From positions 1,674,001-1,738,000 of the forward strand of contig JAMWFC010000046.1 in assembly GCA_027475525.1 (NCBI GenBank): a DNA stretch of 64,000 bases, written 5' to 3'. Source of the stretch: Macrolepiota albuminosa (taxonomy: Eukaryota > Basidiomycota > Agaricomycetes > Agaricales > Agaricaceae). The notes under the pieces were generated by a model. That model had not been told where the DNA came from, did not search any database, and saw only the letters and a list, made by a program, of their open reading frames with translations. Below are positions 44,616-56,429 of this stretch, in pieces. The position numbers and the translations under genes are program-made. Numbering within the stretch: position 1 is the stretch's first letter; each line of letters opens with the position of its first letter.

Positions 44616-46065
44616 ATGCCTGAAGTCCTTAAAGTACGCTTGTACAGTTCCTGATTACATCTGATCCTTACTGCCGCTCCAGAACGTCATCGTCACTGGC
44701 GGTGCAGGCTACATTGGTTATAATCTAATAATTCTCTATCAATTTTTGCTCATTATGTTATAGGCTCGCACGTTGTCTACGCATTGCAGAAGACGCGCCG
44801 TTTCAAGGTCATCTCCATCGACAACAGCCATAACTCCTATCCAGTGGCCCTGAAGCGCGTCTCCGAGCTTTCCAGAAGTGAACTACCGTCAAATCCTACA
44901 GAGCTCGAGATTCAGAGCACAGAGATCGACTCTCACAACTGCGACCTGACCCAGCCTGAACAGATTGAGGCTGTCTTCAGAAAATATGGCAAAGGCGGAA
45001 TTTACGGTGTGATACACATCGCGGTGCGTCCTCCATGCAAAGTTCCGCACAAAAGTCTCACATATTTCAGGCGTACAAAGCCGTAGGTGAATCGACCGAA
45101 ATTCCGTTGACTTACTATTGTAACAACGTTTGTGCAACCGTCTCCCTCCTTCAAACCATGGCTCGATATGAGTGCTATCGATTCGTATACTCTTCCTCCG
45201 CAACCGTGTACGGCACACCCCCAATCATTCCCATACCCGAGACGACACGACTGCAAGCAGATAGTCCGTATGGCAAGACTAAAGTGATGTCAGAGACGAT
45301 CATTGATGATCTATGCCACGGTACGCTAGCCCTGACCTCAGTCCGTATGGCAAGACTAAAGTGATGTCAGAGACGATCATTGATGATCTATGCCACGGTA
45401 CGCTAGCCCTGACCTCGTTACGAAACTTGACGCTCATAATGACATTGTATAGCTAACAAAACGTGGCGGGCGATCTCGCTGAGATACTTCAACCCCGCTG
45501 GCGCGCACCCTTCTGGATACATTGGCGAGGATCCCCGTGGACGTCCCGGGAACCTTCTCCCGCTGCTTGCGCACATGGCCATTGGCCGTATTAAAGAGTC
45601 TACGCTCAAAGTATTTGGTAATGACTACCCCACGCCAGATGGAACATGCGTTAGAGACTACTTGCACATTATGGATCTTGCTTCCGGACATCTTCTCGCG
45701 CTCGACGCACTTGAAGGGAATTCTGCAGTATTTGGCAACAATCCGGACGCCTATTACAAGGCGTATAACCTTGGTAGAGGGCAGGGATATAGTGTACTTC
45801 AGATCGTAGAAGCCATGCGCAAGGCAACAGGATTCGATTATAAGCAGGAGATTATTGGTCGGCGGTATGTTTCATTTTTTTGTTTACTTCCGCTGACTTA
45901 CTTTTTCTCCATAGGCGTGGTGATGTACCTGATTTGACAGCCGACCCTACGCTTGCTGAGAAGGAGCTCGGTTTCAAGGCGCCACAAGATCTTGCTACCA
46001 TGTGCAGAGACCTCTGGAACTGGCAGACAAAGAATCCTCAGGGATATGGCGGTGATGAGGCTTGA
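44616..46065 (+). CDS. UDP-glucose 4-epimerase
   Basis: Interconverts UDP-glucose and UDP-galactose (Leloir pathway) in the cytosol with bound NAD. Exon 1 is 18 nt (MPEVLK), exon 2 is 34 nt (44683-44716), exon 3 starts at 44764. Rossmann motif [12 protein letters not shown] is built across the second intron. Catalytic SSSATVYG and the SPYGKTK (Tyr-x-x-x-Lys) follow, then [33 protein letters not shown] and a C-terminal [13 protein letters not shown]. Only the epimerase domain is present, without the mutarotase half of budding-yeast Gal10. The 77-bp duplication at 45263-45416 spans the end of one exon and its intron; the donor at either copy gives CHG|A joining to [12 protein letters not shown]. 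Confidence 0.92.
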
Positions 46066-47031
46066 ACATCGGACATTGACACCGCTCCAACCATACCATA
46101 GTACATACATTTTCTCCTTTCTTCTCTCTTGTTTATTTTTTCTTTCCTTTCGGAACCGGAAACACACGACTAGGTACGACGAATCGGTCCGCTCTCTCTT
46201 CTCTCTTGTTTATTTTTTCTTTCCTTTCGGAACCGGAAACACACGACTAGGTACGACGAATCGGTCCGCTCTCTCAATTATAGTGACCCTTGACTGATTG
46301 CTGCTGCTCGATAGAACGATAAACGATTTGCGTCCGACATGTCTCTATTACATACAACTCACATAATTTATCTTGATCGTTTTTATCATAGAACGATAAA
46401 CGATTTGCGTCCGACATGTCTCTATTACATACAACTCACATAATTTATCTTGATCGTTTTTATCTTTTTATCGTCGTAAATCGCTTCCTCTTTGTTCCTG
46501 GCGTCTTGACAGTCACCGTGATACCCATTCGAAATTTTAACTCATTTCCTTGTGCAAGTGGAACGATCCCTGAAACTTGCCGCTGAAAACATCATCTCTG
46601 AAACCCGATGTTTTTTGTAGGCACCCACACTAGTGGAGCATCGCCTAAAATGATCTTGTCCTGAGAATATGTTACAAGCTGCACGAAATACAGTCTTGTC
46701 GTTACTTATAACTTGTTCTCTTCAATGCCTGATACCAAGGGTGCTAATAGCGTTACCAGCTGGTCATCTAAATACGAGATGTATCGCTTCTGCCTTGCAT
46801 TTTGTTCTTGAGTTATTCTTGACTAGTGCATAATAATCTGGGAATTCTAATGATACAGTAAAACGTATTTAAATATAGAACTGCAGACCATCGCCACTGG
46901 TGAGCACTGTTTAACGTAAATCGCCTCCTCTAACGATTTAGACAACCATTCAACGCCGCATAAAACAAGCAGCGTTTCGTATATCTACAACCAAGCGGTA
47001 TCCCTCACAACATCTTATATGTCACAATCTA
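46066..47031. other. intergenic between convergent genes
   Basis: Contains two 77-bp duplications (46121-46274, 46311-46464) and otherwise AT-rich sequence with no gene I can support. Confidence 0.5.
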
Positions 47032-50000
47032 TCACCCCTCCGGCCGCGGAACACCTACGAGTGGCCGCTGTTGTTGTACACTGCTGGGTCGGTTTGTTGA
47101 GCGCGGGGGCGGTGCAGGACTTCCCATTGCTGCCCGGGATGATCTTTCTCGGTCTAAAGTAGGCCGTTCATCATCTTCATTGCGCTCGCGATCTCGTGTC
47201 CGAATTGTGGCGCTCAATGACGGCGACCCCGGGCGTCGTGCTGTAGGAGAAATGAGGGATAACTCTCCTTGAGCCATAAACGGAGAGCGTAGAGCGGCAG
47301 TTGAACGCAGCGGCGCGGCAGAGACGGGCGTTCGTGGGCGCGGAGGGGCGGGAGATACAGGTGTACGAGCACGAGGTGGGAGAGCTGATGCTGGGGTGCG
47401 AGGGCGTACAGGAGGCGCAGAGGACAGTGGTTGAGATGCTTCGCGGTTAAAGTTCGCAGCTAGGGCAGAAACACTAGGCATATTGAATGTGCCTGTGGTG
47501 AAGTTGCTGTAATTGGAAGTAGTACTGGAGGCAGAAGCAGCGGAGAGGAAGGGGCTGTTGCCAACAGGTGAGATACCAGATCGCTTGGATGCTGCAGGAA
47601 ATGGTAATTCGAGGGTGTCAATTTGGAGGGTGGCAGGGGTCGTGGCTATTTTTCCATTGGGAGGAGCAGGCGTCTTTCGGCGGGCAGGGGGAGCCGACTC
47701 GATCTTAACGTCCGTTTGATCTGGGAAAGAGAGTTGGGGAACGGGCCTCGTCTCCTCTTTCGGGCCGCTTTTATTGACGAGAAGTTCTTCAAAAAGATAT
47801 CTAAAGTCGAGCCCAAATTCTTGTAGGAGCTATTTAAGAGATATCAAACATGGGCATCCGTCAAGAAAAACCATGACAAACAAACCCTTCGACTTTGCGT
47901 GTAAGTAATTTCCAGGGCATTTGAGACTACCTGGGGGTCAGCATCAAAAGTGAAAACTTGCTTTCTGAAAATTTCAGCAAAGTCTTCTATCTGAGATTTG
48001 GCCCAATCAGTGAACGCTGAAAGAATCAATCAGACGTTGTTAAACGGATAAAGTCAAAGGACCGACCGCTCGCAACCTCGTTTTCTTTAAAACTTGCCAG
48101 AAACCAGTCCGCGGTGTGTTTGATTCCCGTGAAGTATATCATGGCTAAATCATGCACGAATGTACCAACATGGCCATTAACTCGGATTTTGCGCACGTGT
48201 TTTCTAATGACCTTTGTTCGCATCTGGAGTAAGGTGCTTCGTGCCGCAGGCCCGGCATTCAAGCGGAGGAGGTAAGAAATCAGTGAAACAACTGTCGATT
48301 TACGGATGCTAGGGAGGGATAGAGAGATTAGGAGTGATTTTGTGAGTAGGGCGTTCAAGGGGGGCAATTTGTGAGCAAGGGGCGGTGTGACGGATAGTTT
48401 CGTTTTGCCTATGAAACTATGTATCAAATTCAAATGAAACAGAAAGTGGACAGACCTTCTTCCACAAGGGTAACAGCCTTCTCCCATTGTCGCAAAGCGA
48501 TAGCAACAGTCAAATCATCGGACCACTCTGCTGTCCATCGTGCATCTCGCTCAGCCTTCTCCTTAGCACCGGATTCTAATTCATCTCCAGGTATTTCCCC
48601 CTCTCTAGCTGCTAAGTCTGCCATCCATTCAGGCATATTCGCATGGGACAAACGCTAGATAACCCTGTTAAATAGTCCCGCGATAAGCCTGTAGAACTTA
48701 CATCGCCATCTCCAGCTTGCCAGACGCTTTTCTAGATAACCCTGTTAAATAGTCCCGCGATAAGCCTGTAGAACTTACATCGCCATCTCCAGCTTGCCAG
48801 ACGCTTTTTCGCCTCTCATGTTCTCCTTCACGTTCTTTGCGCTTTTTAGCAGCAAGTTCTTCAGCCACATGCCGTAACTGAGAAAGGAGGGCTTTCTTAT
48901 CTTGGGCGTCTTCGGTTCGGTAAACGTGCGTTTCTTTCCCGTGTCTGATCTTAAACACATTGGTCATTCCTTGTGAAATAAAGTAAACTCTTTGAGTACC
49001 GTGCGTTCTGAAGGAACTTACGCGGTGAGTCTTTAGTATCAAGAACTAGCATCTCGCTCAAAGGCCAACATCTTTCCGCCACAAGCTTGCCTTCGTTCAC
49101 CGTACTGCCGCTGGATGCATCGCCGCCAGCAGTCTTCCGTCGTCTTCTACGTGCGACAAGGACAAGATCATCCAAAATCACAAAACGCACACGTCCCACA
49201 GCCTTGTAGGTTGCCGCATTGAGAGATTGGATATTCTCTACTTCAGTCACAACATGTCTCCCAGGTGTGGTCGGCGCATATTTCGCGGAACCTTCTATGA
49301 GCGCGTGTAGCTCTTGCATCTGATTGAAATACAGGATACGAAGATCAGCGGCTGATGAGCGTTTGTATGTGGAGAGAATGTTAGAGTTAGAGGGTTGATT
49401 TGTGGGGTCAGGAATATGCAGAACGGACGGCATAGATTTATAGTCGGACAAGAGGTCCTTCAATTCCATCATTTCCGTCTCGAGTGAAGTGATCTCTTTC
49501 GAGATAAGGACAAACTCTGCATAGCTGAAATAGTTTGCCGGTTCAGTTAGAATCATAACTTCCGAGTTGGGCCAATACTTACTTTTTGAAGACATTTTTC
49601 TGGAGCTCTGAATCTGTCTCTTGCTTGACATCGCGCAGTGATGACTGAAGCGACTTGAGTTCTAATTCCGTTGAGCTCGCCAGTTTGAGTTTCAAAACTA
49701 CCAATTACAACTTCAATATGTATCTGACATTTATTAAAGCACTCGTAAGCTCACAAGAGTCTGGATCGAATCTTTCGTCCTCGAGAATCTTCTTGTCATT
49801 GAGAGCCTTGCCTCCAGTACCCCTAGGTCCGTTCATCATGTCCATACCTGCACCAAGGCTCATCATTTCTTCAGCTCCGGAACCAGACGGAAGACCTGGT
49901 ATTGGAGGTATGTCCATCGGGCTGACCACCAGCTCAGCATAGCGCATAGACATGCGCTTCTTGATTCTGTCATCGACGCGAGACTTGGGCGCTCCACGCG

Positions 50001-50088
50001 GGATGGGCTGGCCAGCTGGCAGTGGAGGTCCGATGGTCGGTTTGCGCGTTGGCGCGCGACGCGGAGTCCTTAGAGAGATCTCTGGCAT
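47032..50088 (-). CDS. EXO84: exocyst complex component Exo84
   Basis: Subunit of the octameric exocyst that tethers secretory vesicles to the plasma membrane. N-terminal basic, Pro-rich segment (SLRTPRRAPTRKP), then RFDPDSC and the coiled region YAEFVLISKEITSLETEMM. A PH-like domain follows (VRFVILDDLVLVARRRRR, ERCWPLSEMLVLDTKDSPR, VFKIRHGKETHVYRTED). The helical C-terminal part has EWSDDLTVAIALRQWEKAV, KTKLSVTPPLAHKLPPLN and HDLAMIYFTGIKHTADWF. A long disordered Pro/Arg/Ser tail (about 47035-47500) with repeated RPRTPVS-type units is unusual. A 77-bp duplication (48655-48808) lies at an intron. ATG 50088 is the first ATG of the frame. Confidence 0.87.
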
Positions 50089-50151
50089 TTTGTCTGTCGA
50101 CGTCGAGAGCACAAGTCCGCACAGCCACAGTTGATCTCGACTTCTTCCTCC
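50089..50151. promoter_or_regulatory. short bidirectional promoter
   Basis: Only 63 bp separate the start codons of Exo84 (-) and the tyrosine phosphatase (+), so both transcripts must start here or inside the other gene. No TATA box is visible. Confidence 0.5.
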
Positions 50152-51363
50152 ATGGCCTCAGAATTCCCGGCTTGGCTCAGGGAATACTTGAACGATCACT
50201 ATGTCAGATCAATTTTTAGGACACTTGCTACCAGAGAGAGGCAGCGCAAGATTGCTCGTTCCGCATTATGGCAGCCTTCCTTAGCCACTGACACTCGTTC
50301 GACGCCTTTCGGCCGTATATATGGAACGGTGAAGCCTCAAAAACCAACTCCTACAGAAAGCAAAATGCACGAGCATTACTCTGTTGCAGTGGGCAATGAC
50401 CCTGCGAACCAGCATCGTAATCGCTATGGCGATATTCATCCGTACGATCGAACGCGAGTTGTCGTCGCCACTAACCCAGATGCTGGTGAACAGTATCTCA
50501 ACGCAAGCTGGGTCCTTGAGCGCTCTGGCTGTAAATGGTGGATTGCATCGCAAGCACCTTTACCTCACACTGCACACACTTTCCTCAGCCTCTTTCTTCA
50601 GCCTATAACCTTACCTTCGTCATCTCCTGCTCTACCATCACGACGTGATATCAGTCGTATACGCACGATTGTTCAGCTGACGAATGATGTCGAAGATGGG
50701 AGGCGAAAGGCTCATCCATATTACCCCACACAAATCGGGCAAAATATGGTCATATTGCCTGAAAATGGAGATAACTCGCTCCCTCTCATCGTAACCTTAA
50801 AGAAACGCGAAGTGGTAGAAAACGCCCACTGTATCTGGAGTACATTATCCCTCATGCCAGCGACTTCAAGTTCTCGGAGCGATGGTTTTAGTGATTACAA
50901 TTCAAAGGAACATCCTGTCAGCTTCAACCATCTCCTGTACACATCTTGGCCTGACCATGGGGTACCACACGATCGCGATCAAGCAAGTCTACTTGCCTTC
51001 ATTAAGCTGGTCGACAAAACGAACCGAAACACGTCGCTCATCGACCAAACGTTTGACCCAGATCCGCCAATCATAGTGCATTGTTCCGCGGGCATTGGAC
51101 GGACTGGATCATTCATCGCAATCTCATCTCTACTCCGCAAGTTTGATTTCCTTCCCAGACCCGAAACGCCATGTCCGGCATCTGTTCTCCCGCAATCTCT
51201 TTTGGGAGATATGTCTCCCGAACAGAGTGACGACCTGATTATTCAAGAAGTCGATTCGCTGAGGGAACAACGACCTGGAATGGTGCAAAGAGATGAGCAA
51301 GTAATCCTGATCGCCAAGATTCTCACCACTGCGTTTCGTTCTCTTAGTCTTTGCTCGGAATAA
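50152..51363 (+). CDS. protein tyrosine phosphatase
   Basis: Classical non-receptor PTP that dephosphorylates phosphotyrosine. Single exon, 403 residues. Motifs: NRYGDIHPYDRTRV near residue 90, YLNASWV substrate loop, ASQAPLPHT, WPDHGVP (Trp266 onward; Asp268 is the general acid) and the P-loop VHCSAGIGRTGS with Cys311. The Q-loop region is QRPGMVQRDEQ. No signal or membrane segment. In yeast its relatives (Ptp1/Pyp) control MAP kinases and morphogenesis; the substrate here is unknown. The absence of introns is odd for this gene-dense, intron-rich segment. Confidence 0.9.
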   Translation: MASEFPAWLREYLNDHYVRSIFRTLATRERQRKIARSALWQPSLATDTRSTPFGRIYGTVKPQKPTPTESKMHEHYSVAVGNDPANQHRNRYGDIHPYDRTRVVVATNPDAGEQYLNASWVLERSGCKWWIASQAPLPHTAHTFLSLFLQPITLPSSSPALPSRRDISRIRTIVQLTNDVEDGRRKAHPYYPTQIGQNMVILPENGDNSLPLIVTLKKREVVENAHCIWSTLSLMPATSSSRSDGFSDYNSKEHPVSFNHLLYTSWPDHGVPHDRDQASLLAFIKLVDKTNRNTSLIDQTFDPDPPIIVHCSAGIGRTGSFIAISSLLRKFDFLPRPETPCPASVLPQSLLGDMSPEQSDDLIIQEVDSLREQRPGMVQRDEQVILIAKILTTAFRSLSLCSE

Positions 51364-51547
51364 TTTTTTTTCGGATTTTGTGCGCTATTAACGAGTTGAG
51401 ATAAGATGAAGATCCTGGGGGTTACTTACGATAGATAAGATATTGTTGATGACATCTCGCAAGCTTTGTGGATTCTCTCAGGATGATCTTTGGTTTGTTG
51501 ATTCGCACCAGATCATATATCAATCTTGTTCTCCAACAGCACCATCA

Positions 51548-52882
51548 ATGTCTCTGCCGACGACTACCGAAGCAATAATCATTGAGAAGGTGAACAGCTG
51601 GCTCAAAGGATAGTGGACTTTGTGGAAAACTCACACGCGTAGACTGGCGGTCCTGAAGTGATAGAGAAGAAGACCATTCCTTTTTCTAAGCCAGATCCCG
51701 GATCCATTGTTATCAAGGCAGGGATATCTTGAAGCCGAAACCCCTTTTGACTACATTGCTGCCCAGGTCGAGTACTTCGGTGTAAACTTCATCGATGTGT
51801 ATTATCGGTGAGAAATTCCTACTCGTATGCTCGATGTGTCTTCATAGTTCAGCAGCAAGGGTGTCTATCCGTTTAAGGAATTGCCTGCTGTCCTAGGAAA
51901 AGAAACTGCGGGCACGATTGTCGCCCTTCCCACGGACGAGGCTGTCCTTAATGACGAAACTTATAAGAAGAATGGATACAAAGTAGGAGGCAAGGTTGCA
52001 GCTGTACGTCTCACGATTACTTTGATCAGGATAAACATGTAATATCGTTGTACAGGACTTCATTGGAACTCACGCGACTTACATATCTGTGCCATGGAAA
52101 TTCGTCTACCCAGTCCCAGACAATGTGTCGACACGTACAGCGGCTGCCGCAACCCTGCAAGCTCTTACGGCCTACACGTTCTTCGAGGAAGCGTATAAGG
52201 TGAAAAAGGGCGATAAGATCCTCGTACACACAGTTGCCGGTGGTCTCGGTTTGCTGATGGCACAACTTGGACGCGCGAGGGGCGCAATTGTCATTGGTAC
52301 GACTTCCACGCCCGAGAAGGCGGAGCTTGCGAAGCAGAATGGCGCAGCGCATGTCATCCTGTATAAGGATGAAGACACCGTCGCGCGCGTGCTAGAGATA
52401 ACGAACGGAGAAGGCGTGGAATGTGTTTTCGATGGTGTCGGAAAGGACACGTACGGCATTTTTCCCTTACAAATTACTATTAGTCTTCATAACGAAGTCA
52501 GATTTGATAACAATTTCAAGCTTATCAAGAGGAAGGGTACCATTGTGTCAGTTGGGAATGCTTCTGGGACTGTACCACCGTTTTCGCCACTGCGTCTTGT
52601 CGAAAAGAACGTTGCACTTCTTCGTCCAACGTATGCAAGCATTTCATCTACCTCTCAAGTGAACTAACCTCTATCGATCTTAGGGAGACAAACTACACAT
52701 ATACTGCCGAGGAAGCGTATCATTACGGCAAGAAGGTCTACGAACTGATCGGAGAAGGCACATTGAAGATCAACATCTTTAAGGAATATCCATTCACTGC
52801 CGAGGGGGTGAGGCAAGCACAGAGCGACCTGTCGGGAGGGAAGACGACAGGGAAGTTAATCGTTAAAGTCACCAGTGACTGA
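51548..52882 (+). CDS. NADPH:quinone oxidoreductase (zeta-crystallin-like), copy 1
   Basis: Medium-chain reductase without zinc that reduces quinones with NADPH. At least six short introns. Starts MSLPTTTEAIIIEK, then TGGPEVIEKKTIPF, VEYFGVNFIDVYYR, the KGVYPFKELPAVLG segment, the nucleotide-binding HTVAGGLGLLMAQLGRARGA and GTTSTPEKAELAKQNGA, and a C terminus YPFTAEGVRQAQSDLSGGK, TTGKLIVKV. These are the blocks of the QOR family. A second copy lies 407 bp downstream on the same strand; most blocks are shared. Cytosolic by lack of signal. Confidence 0.9.
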
Positions 52883-53289
52883 TGCACGTTTGTATCACCA
52901 TTAATCTCTTTTGTATGTTCATCGGACAATTTTGATCTTACCCATGTCTTAGCAATAATCGATTGCAATGATTGCGCGTGAAACATCATAACTCTTTGAC
53001 GTTTGACTTTAACGGAAGTACAAATTGAGGATGAGCATTTCCTAATGGGCTTCTTGCCACCGCCGCTATCCATTGGTGTCTTTTTGACAACGTCTCTATG
53101 TTCCCCTCGTGTCTCCTTTCAATCCCCTAATGTGCAACAAGGCTATCAGACAAATCTATCCGAGTGGTTGCTTATGTGATCTGATTTTGATTTTGTCTCT
53201 AGCTGACCTCATTAGTGACTAACAGTCATTACAAGAAATCATGCCGTCTTTCCTCTTTGCATCTTCATCCTCTGTCTCTACTTTAAAAA

Positions 53290-54626
53290 ATGTCTTTACC
53301 GACAACTGTAGATGCAATCATTATACCAACGGTACGCTCTCAGATTGTAGGCCCGAATGAAATGAAATAACAAGAAAAATTGTAAATCCAGACCGGAAGC
53401 GTTGAGGTTATTGAGAAGAAGACTATTTCTTTTCCTAAGCCTTTACCGGGGTCAATTGTCATCAAGGTAACATTGTGTCTAAATTAAACCCTCTTCTAAG
53501 CATCCCTTCCAGGTGGAGTATCTAGGCGTCAATTTCATCGACTCCTATTTTCGGTGAGCTCTCACGTACTAGTCACTTTTCGTGTATTTATATATGGCAT
53601 AGCAAGGGTCTTTACCCCTTAAAAGAGTTCCCTGCTATCTTGGGTGAAGAAACTGCAGGAACCATCGTTACCCTTCCCACAGATGAAGCCGTTCTCAACA
53701 ACGAGACTTACAAGAAAAATGGGTTTAAAGTAGGCGGTAAGGTTGCATCCGTACGTCTCGCCACGTTGCCCTCAGGCATACAAGCTCTTATGTTTTGTTC
53801 CAGGATTTCCTTGGGACCCATGCAACTTACATATCTGTGCCCTGGAAATTCGTTTACCCGGTACCAGACAATGTATCCACGCGTATAGCTGCTGCGGCAC
53901 TCCTCCAGGGTTTGACGGCGTGCTCGTTCACCGAGGAGGCATACAACGTCAAGAAAGGCGAAAATATTCTCATTCATACCGTTGCAGGCGGCCTTGGTCT
54001 CTTGTTGGCGCAACTTGTGCATGCGCGCGGAGCTACCGTCATTGGTACGACGTCTACGCCTGAAAAGGCCGAGCTTGCGAAGAAGCATGGTGCGGACCAT
54101 GTCATTCTATACAAGAACGAGGACACAGTCTCGCGTGTGCTGGAGATAACTAATGGGGAGGGTGTCGACGGAGTCTTTGATGGCGTAGGACAGGATACGT
54201 ATGTTCACGTCTTGTCTATCCGTCATCACTGTCTTACGATGAAAGCAGGTTTGATAACAATTTCAAGCTCATCAAGAGGAAAGGCACAATCGTTTCGCTA
54301 GGTAATGCGTCAGGTCGCGTTGAACCCTTCTTGCCTCTTCGACTTACACAAAAGAACGTAAAGCTTGTTCGTCCAACGTGAGATGTATATTCACATTTTT
54401 CCCAGGCTTGATTTTGATGGTTTTACTCATCAGGATGGCTAACTATGTGTATACCGCTGAAGAAGCATATTATTACGGACAGAAAGTTTTCGAACTGATC
54501 GGAAACGGTTCTTTGAGGATCAATATCTTCAAAGAATATCCGTTCACTGCTGAGGGGGTGAAGCAAGCACAGTCAGACCTGGCGGAAGGAAAAACGACAG
54601 GGAAGTTGATTATCAAGGTCGATTGA
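53290..54626 (+). CDS. NADPH:quinone oxidoreductase, copy 2
   Basis: Tandem paralogue of the preceding gene with the same intron positions. Starts MSLPTTVDAIIIPT; splicing joins TGSVEVIEKKTISF. Nucleotide-binding HTVAGGLGLLLAQLVHARGA, GTTSTPEKAELAKKHGADH, and C terminus FTAEGVKQAQSDLAEGK, TTGKLIIKVD. No disruption seen, so both copies appear functional. Substrate range may differ between them; the sequence does not show how. Confidence 0.9.
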
Positions 54627-54819
54627 GAGCGGCCAATTGAGCGCCAAGCGTATGGTTTATACGTAGTACATAAGTGGTCACTACTTGTCTGTCTTCAAGT
54701 TCGGATCAATCAGATCGTGGCGCGTTTGTCGGAACCATCAGCGGCCCGTCAGTGGCGGACGGCCCGCTGTCTTCCAGTCCGCCACAGTCCACACGTGACG
54801 TATAAGTCTTTCCATCAAA

Positions 54820-55207
54820 ATGACCACCATCTCTGTTAAGGTCGAGTTCAGTGGTGGACTCGAGCTTCTGTTCTCTAATCAGCGTAAACATACTGTCGGA
54901 CTCCCTGCTACTATTGCTTCAACGTCCAAGGAGCCCAATCTACAATATCTTATTGAGTACCTCCGCGATAATCTTCTCAAGGAACGCGTTGAATTGTTCG
55001 TTGAAAATAACACAGTGTACGCGCCTGTCTATCTCCGCTAATTCCAAATATATCTTTGGTACTGATTACCGTGAATGATGTGGGTGTAGACGTCCAGGTA
55101 TACTCGTCTTGGTTAATGACACGGATTGGGAACTGGAAGGTGAAGGAGAGTATGTGCTGAAGAATAACGATGAGATCGTGTTCATATCAACGCTCCACGG
55201 AGGATAA
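54820..55207 (+). CDS. URM1: ubiquitin-related modifier Urm1
   Basis: Sulfur carrier and protein modifier used for thiolation of tRNA wobble uridine and for urmylation. Exons 54820-55016 and 55090-55207 give 104 residues. The sequence runs [27 protein letters not shown] joined by splicing (donor GTACGC at 55017) to [15 protein letters not shown], and ends ISTLHGG with the required C-terminal Gly-Gly directly before the stop. Length and end match the family closely. Confidence 0.93.
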
Positions 55208-56429
55208 TTGATTCCTCCAGAGGGATTACTCGACAACTCTAGGAGAGAATGTAGGTCCGCGCAACGACACTCCTTACGATTTCGCGATCCACGACTGATT
55301 CTCTTTAGATGGTAGATTGTCTCTTGATCTATGGAAAGCCATACCCTTGGATTCACAGATAGGTTCATGTCTAATCAACATCTTCAAGCGTACATTCCCG
55401 ACGACCTCACTACTTCTGTCGTAACGCTACAAGGAGTGGATAATTCTCGGTAGTAATCTTGTGTTTCCGGACAAGCGCCACTATCAGGCAATTCGCCAAG
55501 TTCTCATGTCGCTGAGAACAACATCTTCCACACTTTCCCAAAACAGAGAGATGGGCACAGGGGACTACACCTCTCTACAGTTGCTGTGGCTATCCAGGGT
55601 TTTAAGCACCTCGTGTTAGGCCTTGAACTTTTGAAGGACTTCTCGGTGTGAGCGCGAGGTGGTCATGCAATCTTTGACCAGAGTTTGCTGACTTGACTTG
55701 ACTGTATGTAAATGTTGGGGTGCGGGGTTTTTGCATATCGCAATCTTGTCAAGATCTTAAGTGCTACAGGCTTATTAAGACATACACCATGCCAATCAAG
55801 GTTATCAGCGCCCATATGCAAACATGAATTGTGATGTCGTAAGCATTAACCTTGGTGATGTCTGCATAAATGGATAAAGTAGTAAACAAATTGCTGCTAA
55901 ATCGATGGGCGCGAAGCTTCATCTTTTCAGACATCGAAAGCGTCGATATACTCAAAGTCACGGAAGCAGGTGACTAGATTGGAAGCACATGTCCACCGGA
56001 GTTAAGTGGACACACTTGCTTTGCATGCGAAGTTTTGTTACTTTTAGTCGAGCTGACATGGCAATGGGACCAGGGGCAAAGCCATATGATGATTGTATGA
56101 GAAGCAAGGGAAGGTGATTGGCCAGGCACAAGATAGTTACGTAAGGTGATCGAGATCTGGGGAGAGGCGGCATTGTATTTGGATGAGCATGGACGGGCAC
56201 AGAGCGGTCAGTTTGGGAGTGTATGGTTTATTATACTGTGACATGGTCATAGCTTGGAACTGAGGCGGGAACCGGCGGGACAGACGGGATTGATTATTTC
56301 AATAGATGTCACGTGGGGGGTACCAAGTCTGGCGAATTGACGGAAAAGATTGGACTTGAGCTTGACCATCAGCATCGACGGCAACTGAGCGACCACGAGG
56401 AGAGCAGCGAGGGCGACGCTGTTGCCGAC
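55208..56429. other. intergenic
   Basis: No gene supported. Short frames on both strands lack domains. The stretch at 56313-56429 is open in the frame of the next gene and may be coding if that gene starts further upstream. Confidence 0.45.

Larger units (their letters stand above)
22512..48808 (+). repeat. series of seventeen 77-bp tandem duplications
   Basis: Starts of first/second copy (each uncertain by a few bases): 22512/22589, 23347/23424, 23916/23993, 25287/25364, 26032/26109, 30041/30118, 31571/31648, 34864/34941, 39842/39919, 42516/42593, 43251/43328, 43866/43943, 44375/44452, 45263/45340, 46121/46198, 46311/46388, 48655/48732. All have period 77 and most are exact; those in the Helitron differ by one or two bases. 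They are unrelated in sequence. I infer that they are contig joins in which a 77-base overlap was kept twice. They break or distort models of the Helitron gene, release factor, THOC1, epimerase and Exo84. Confidence 0.9.
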
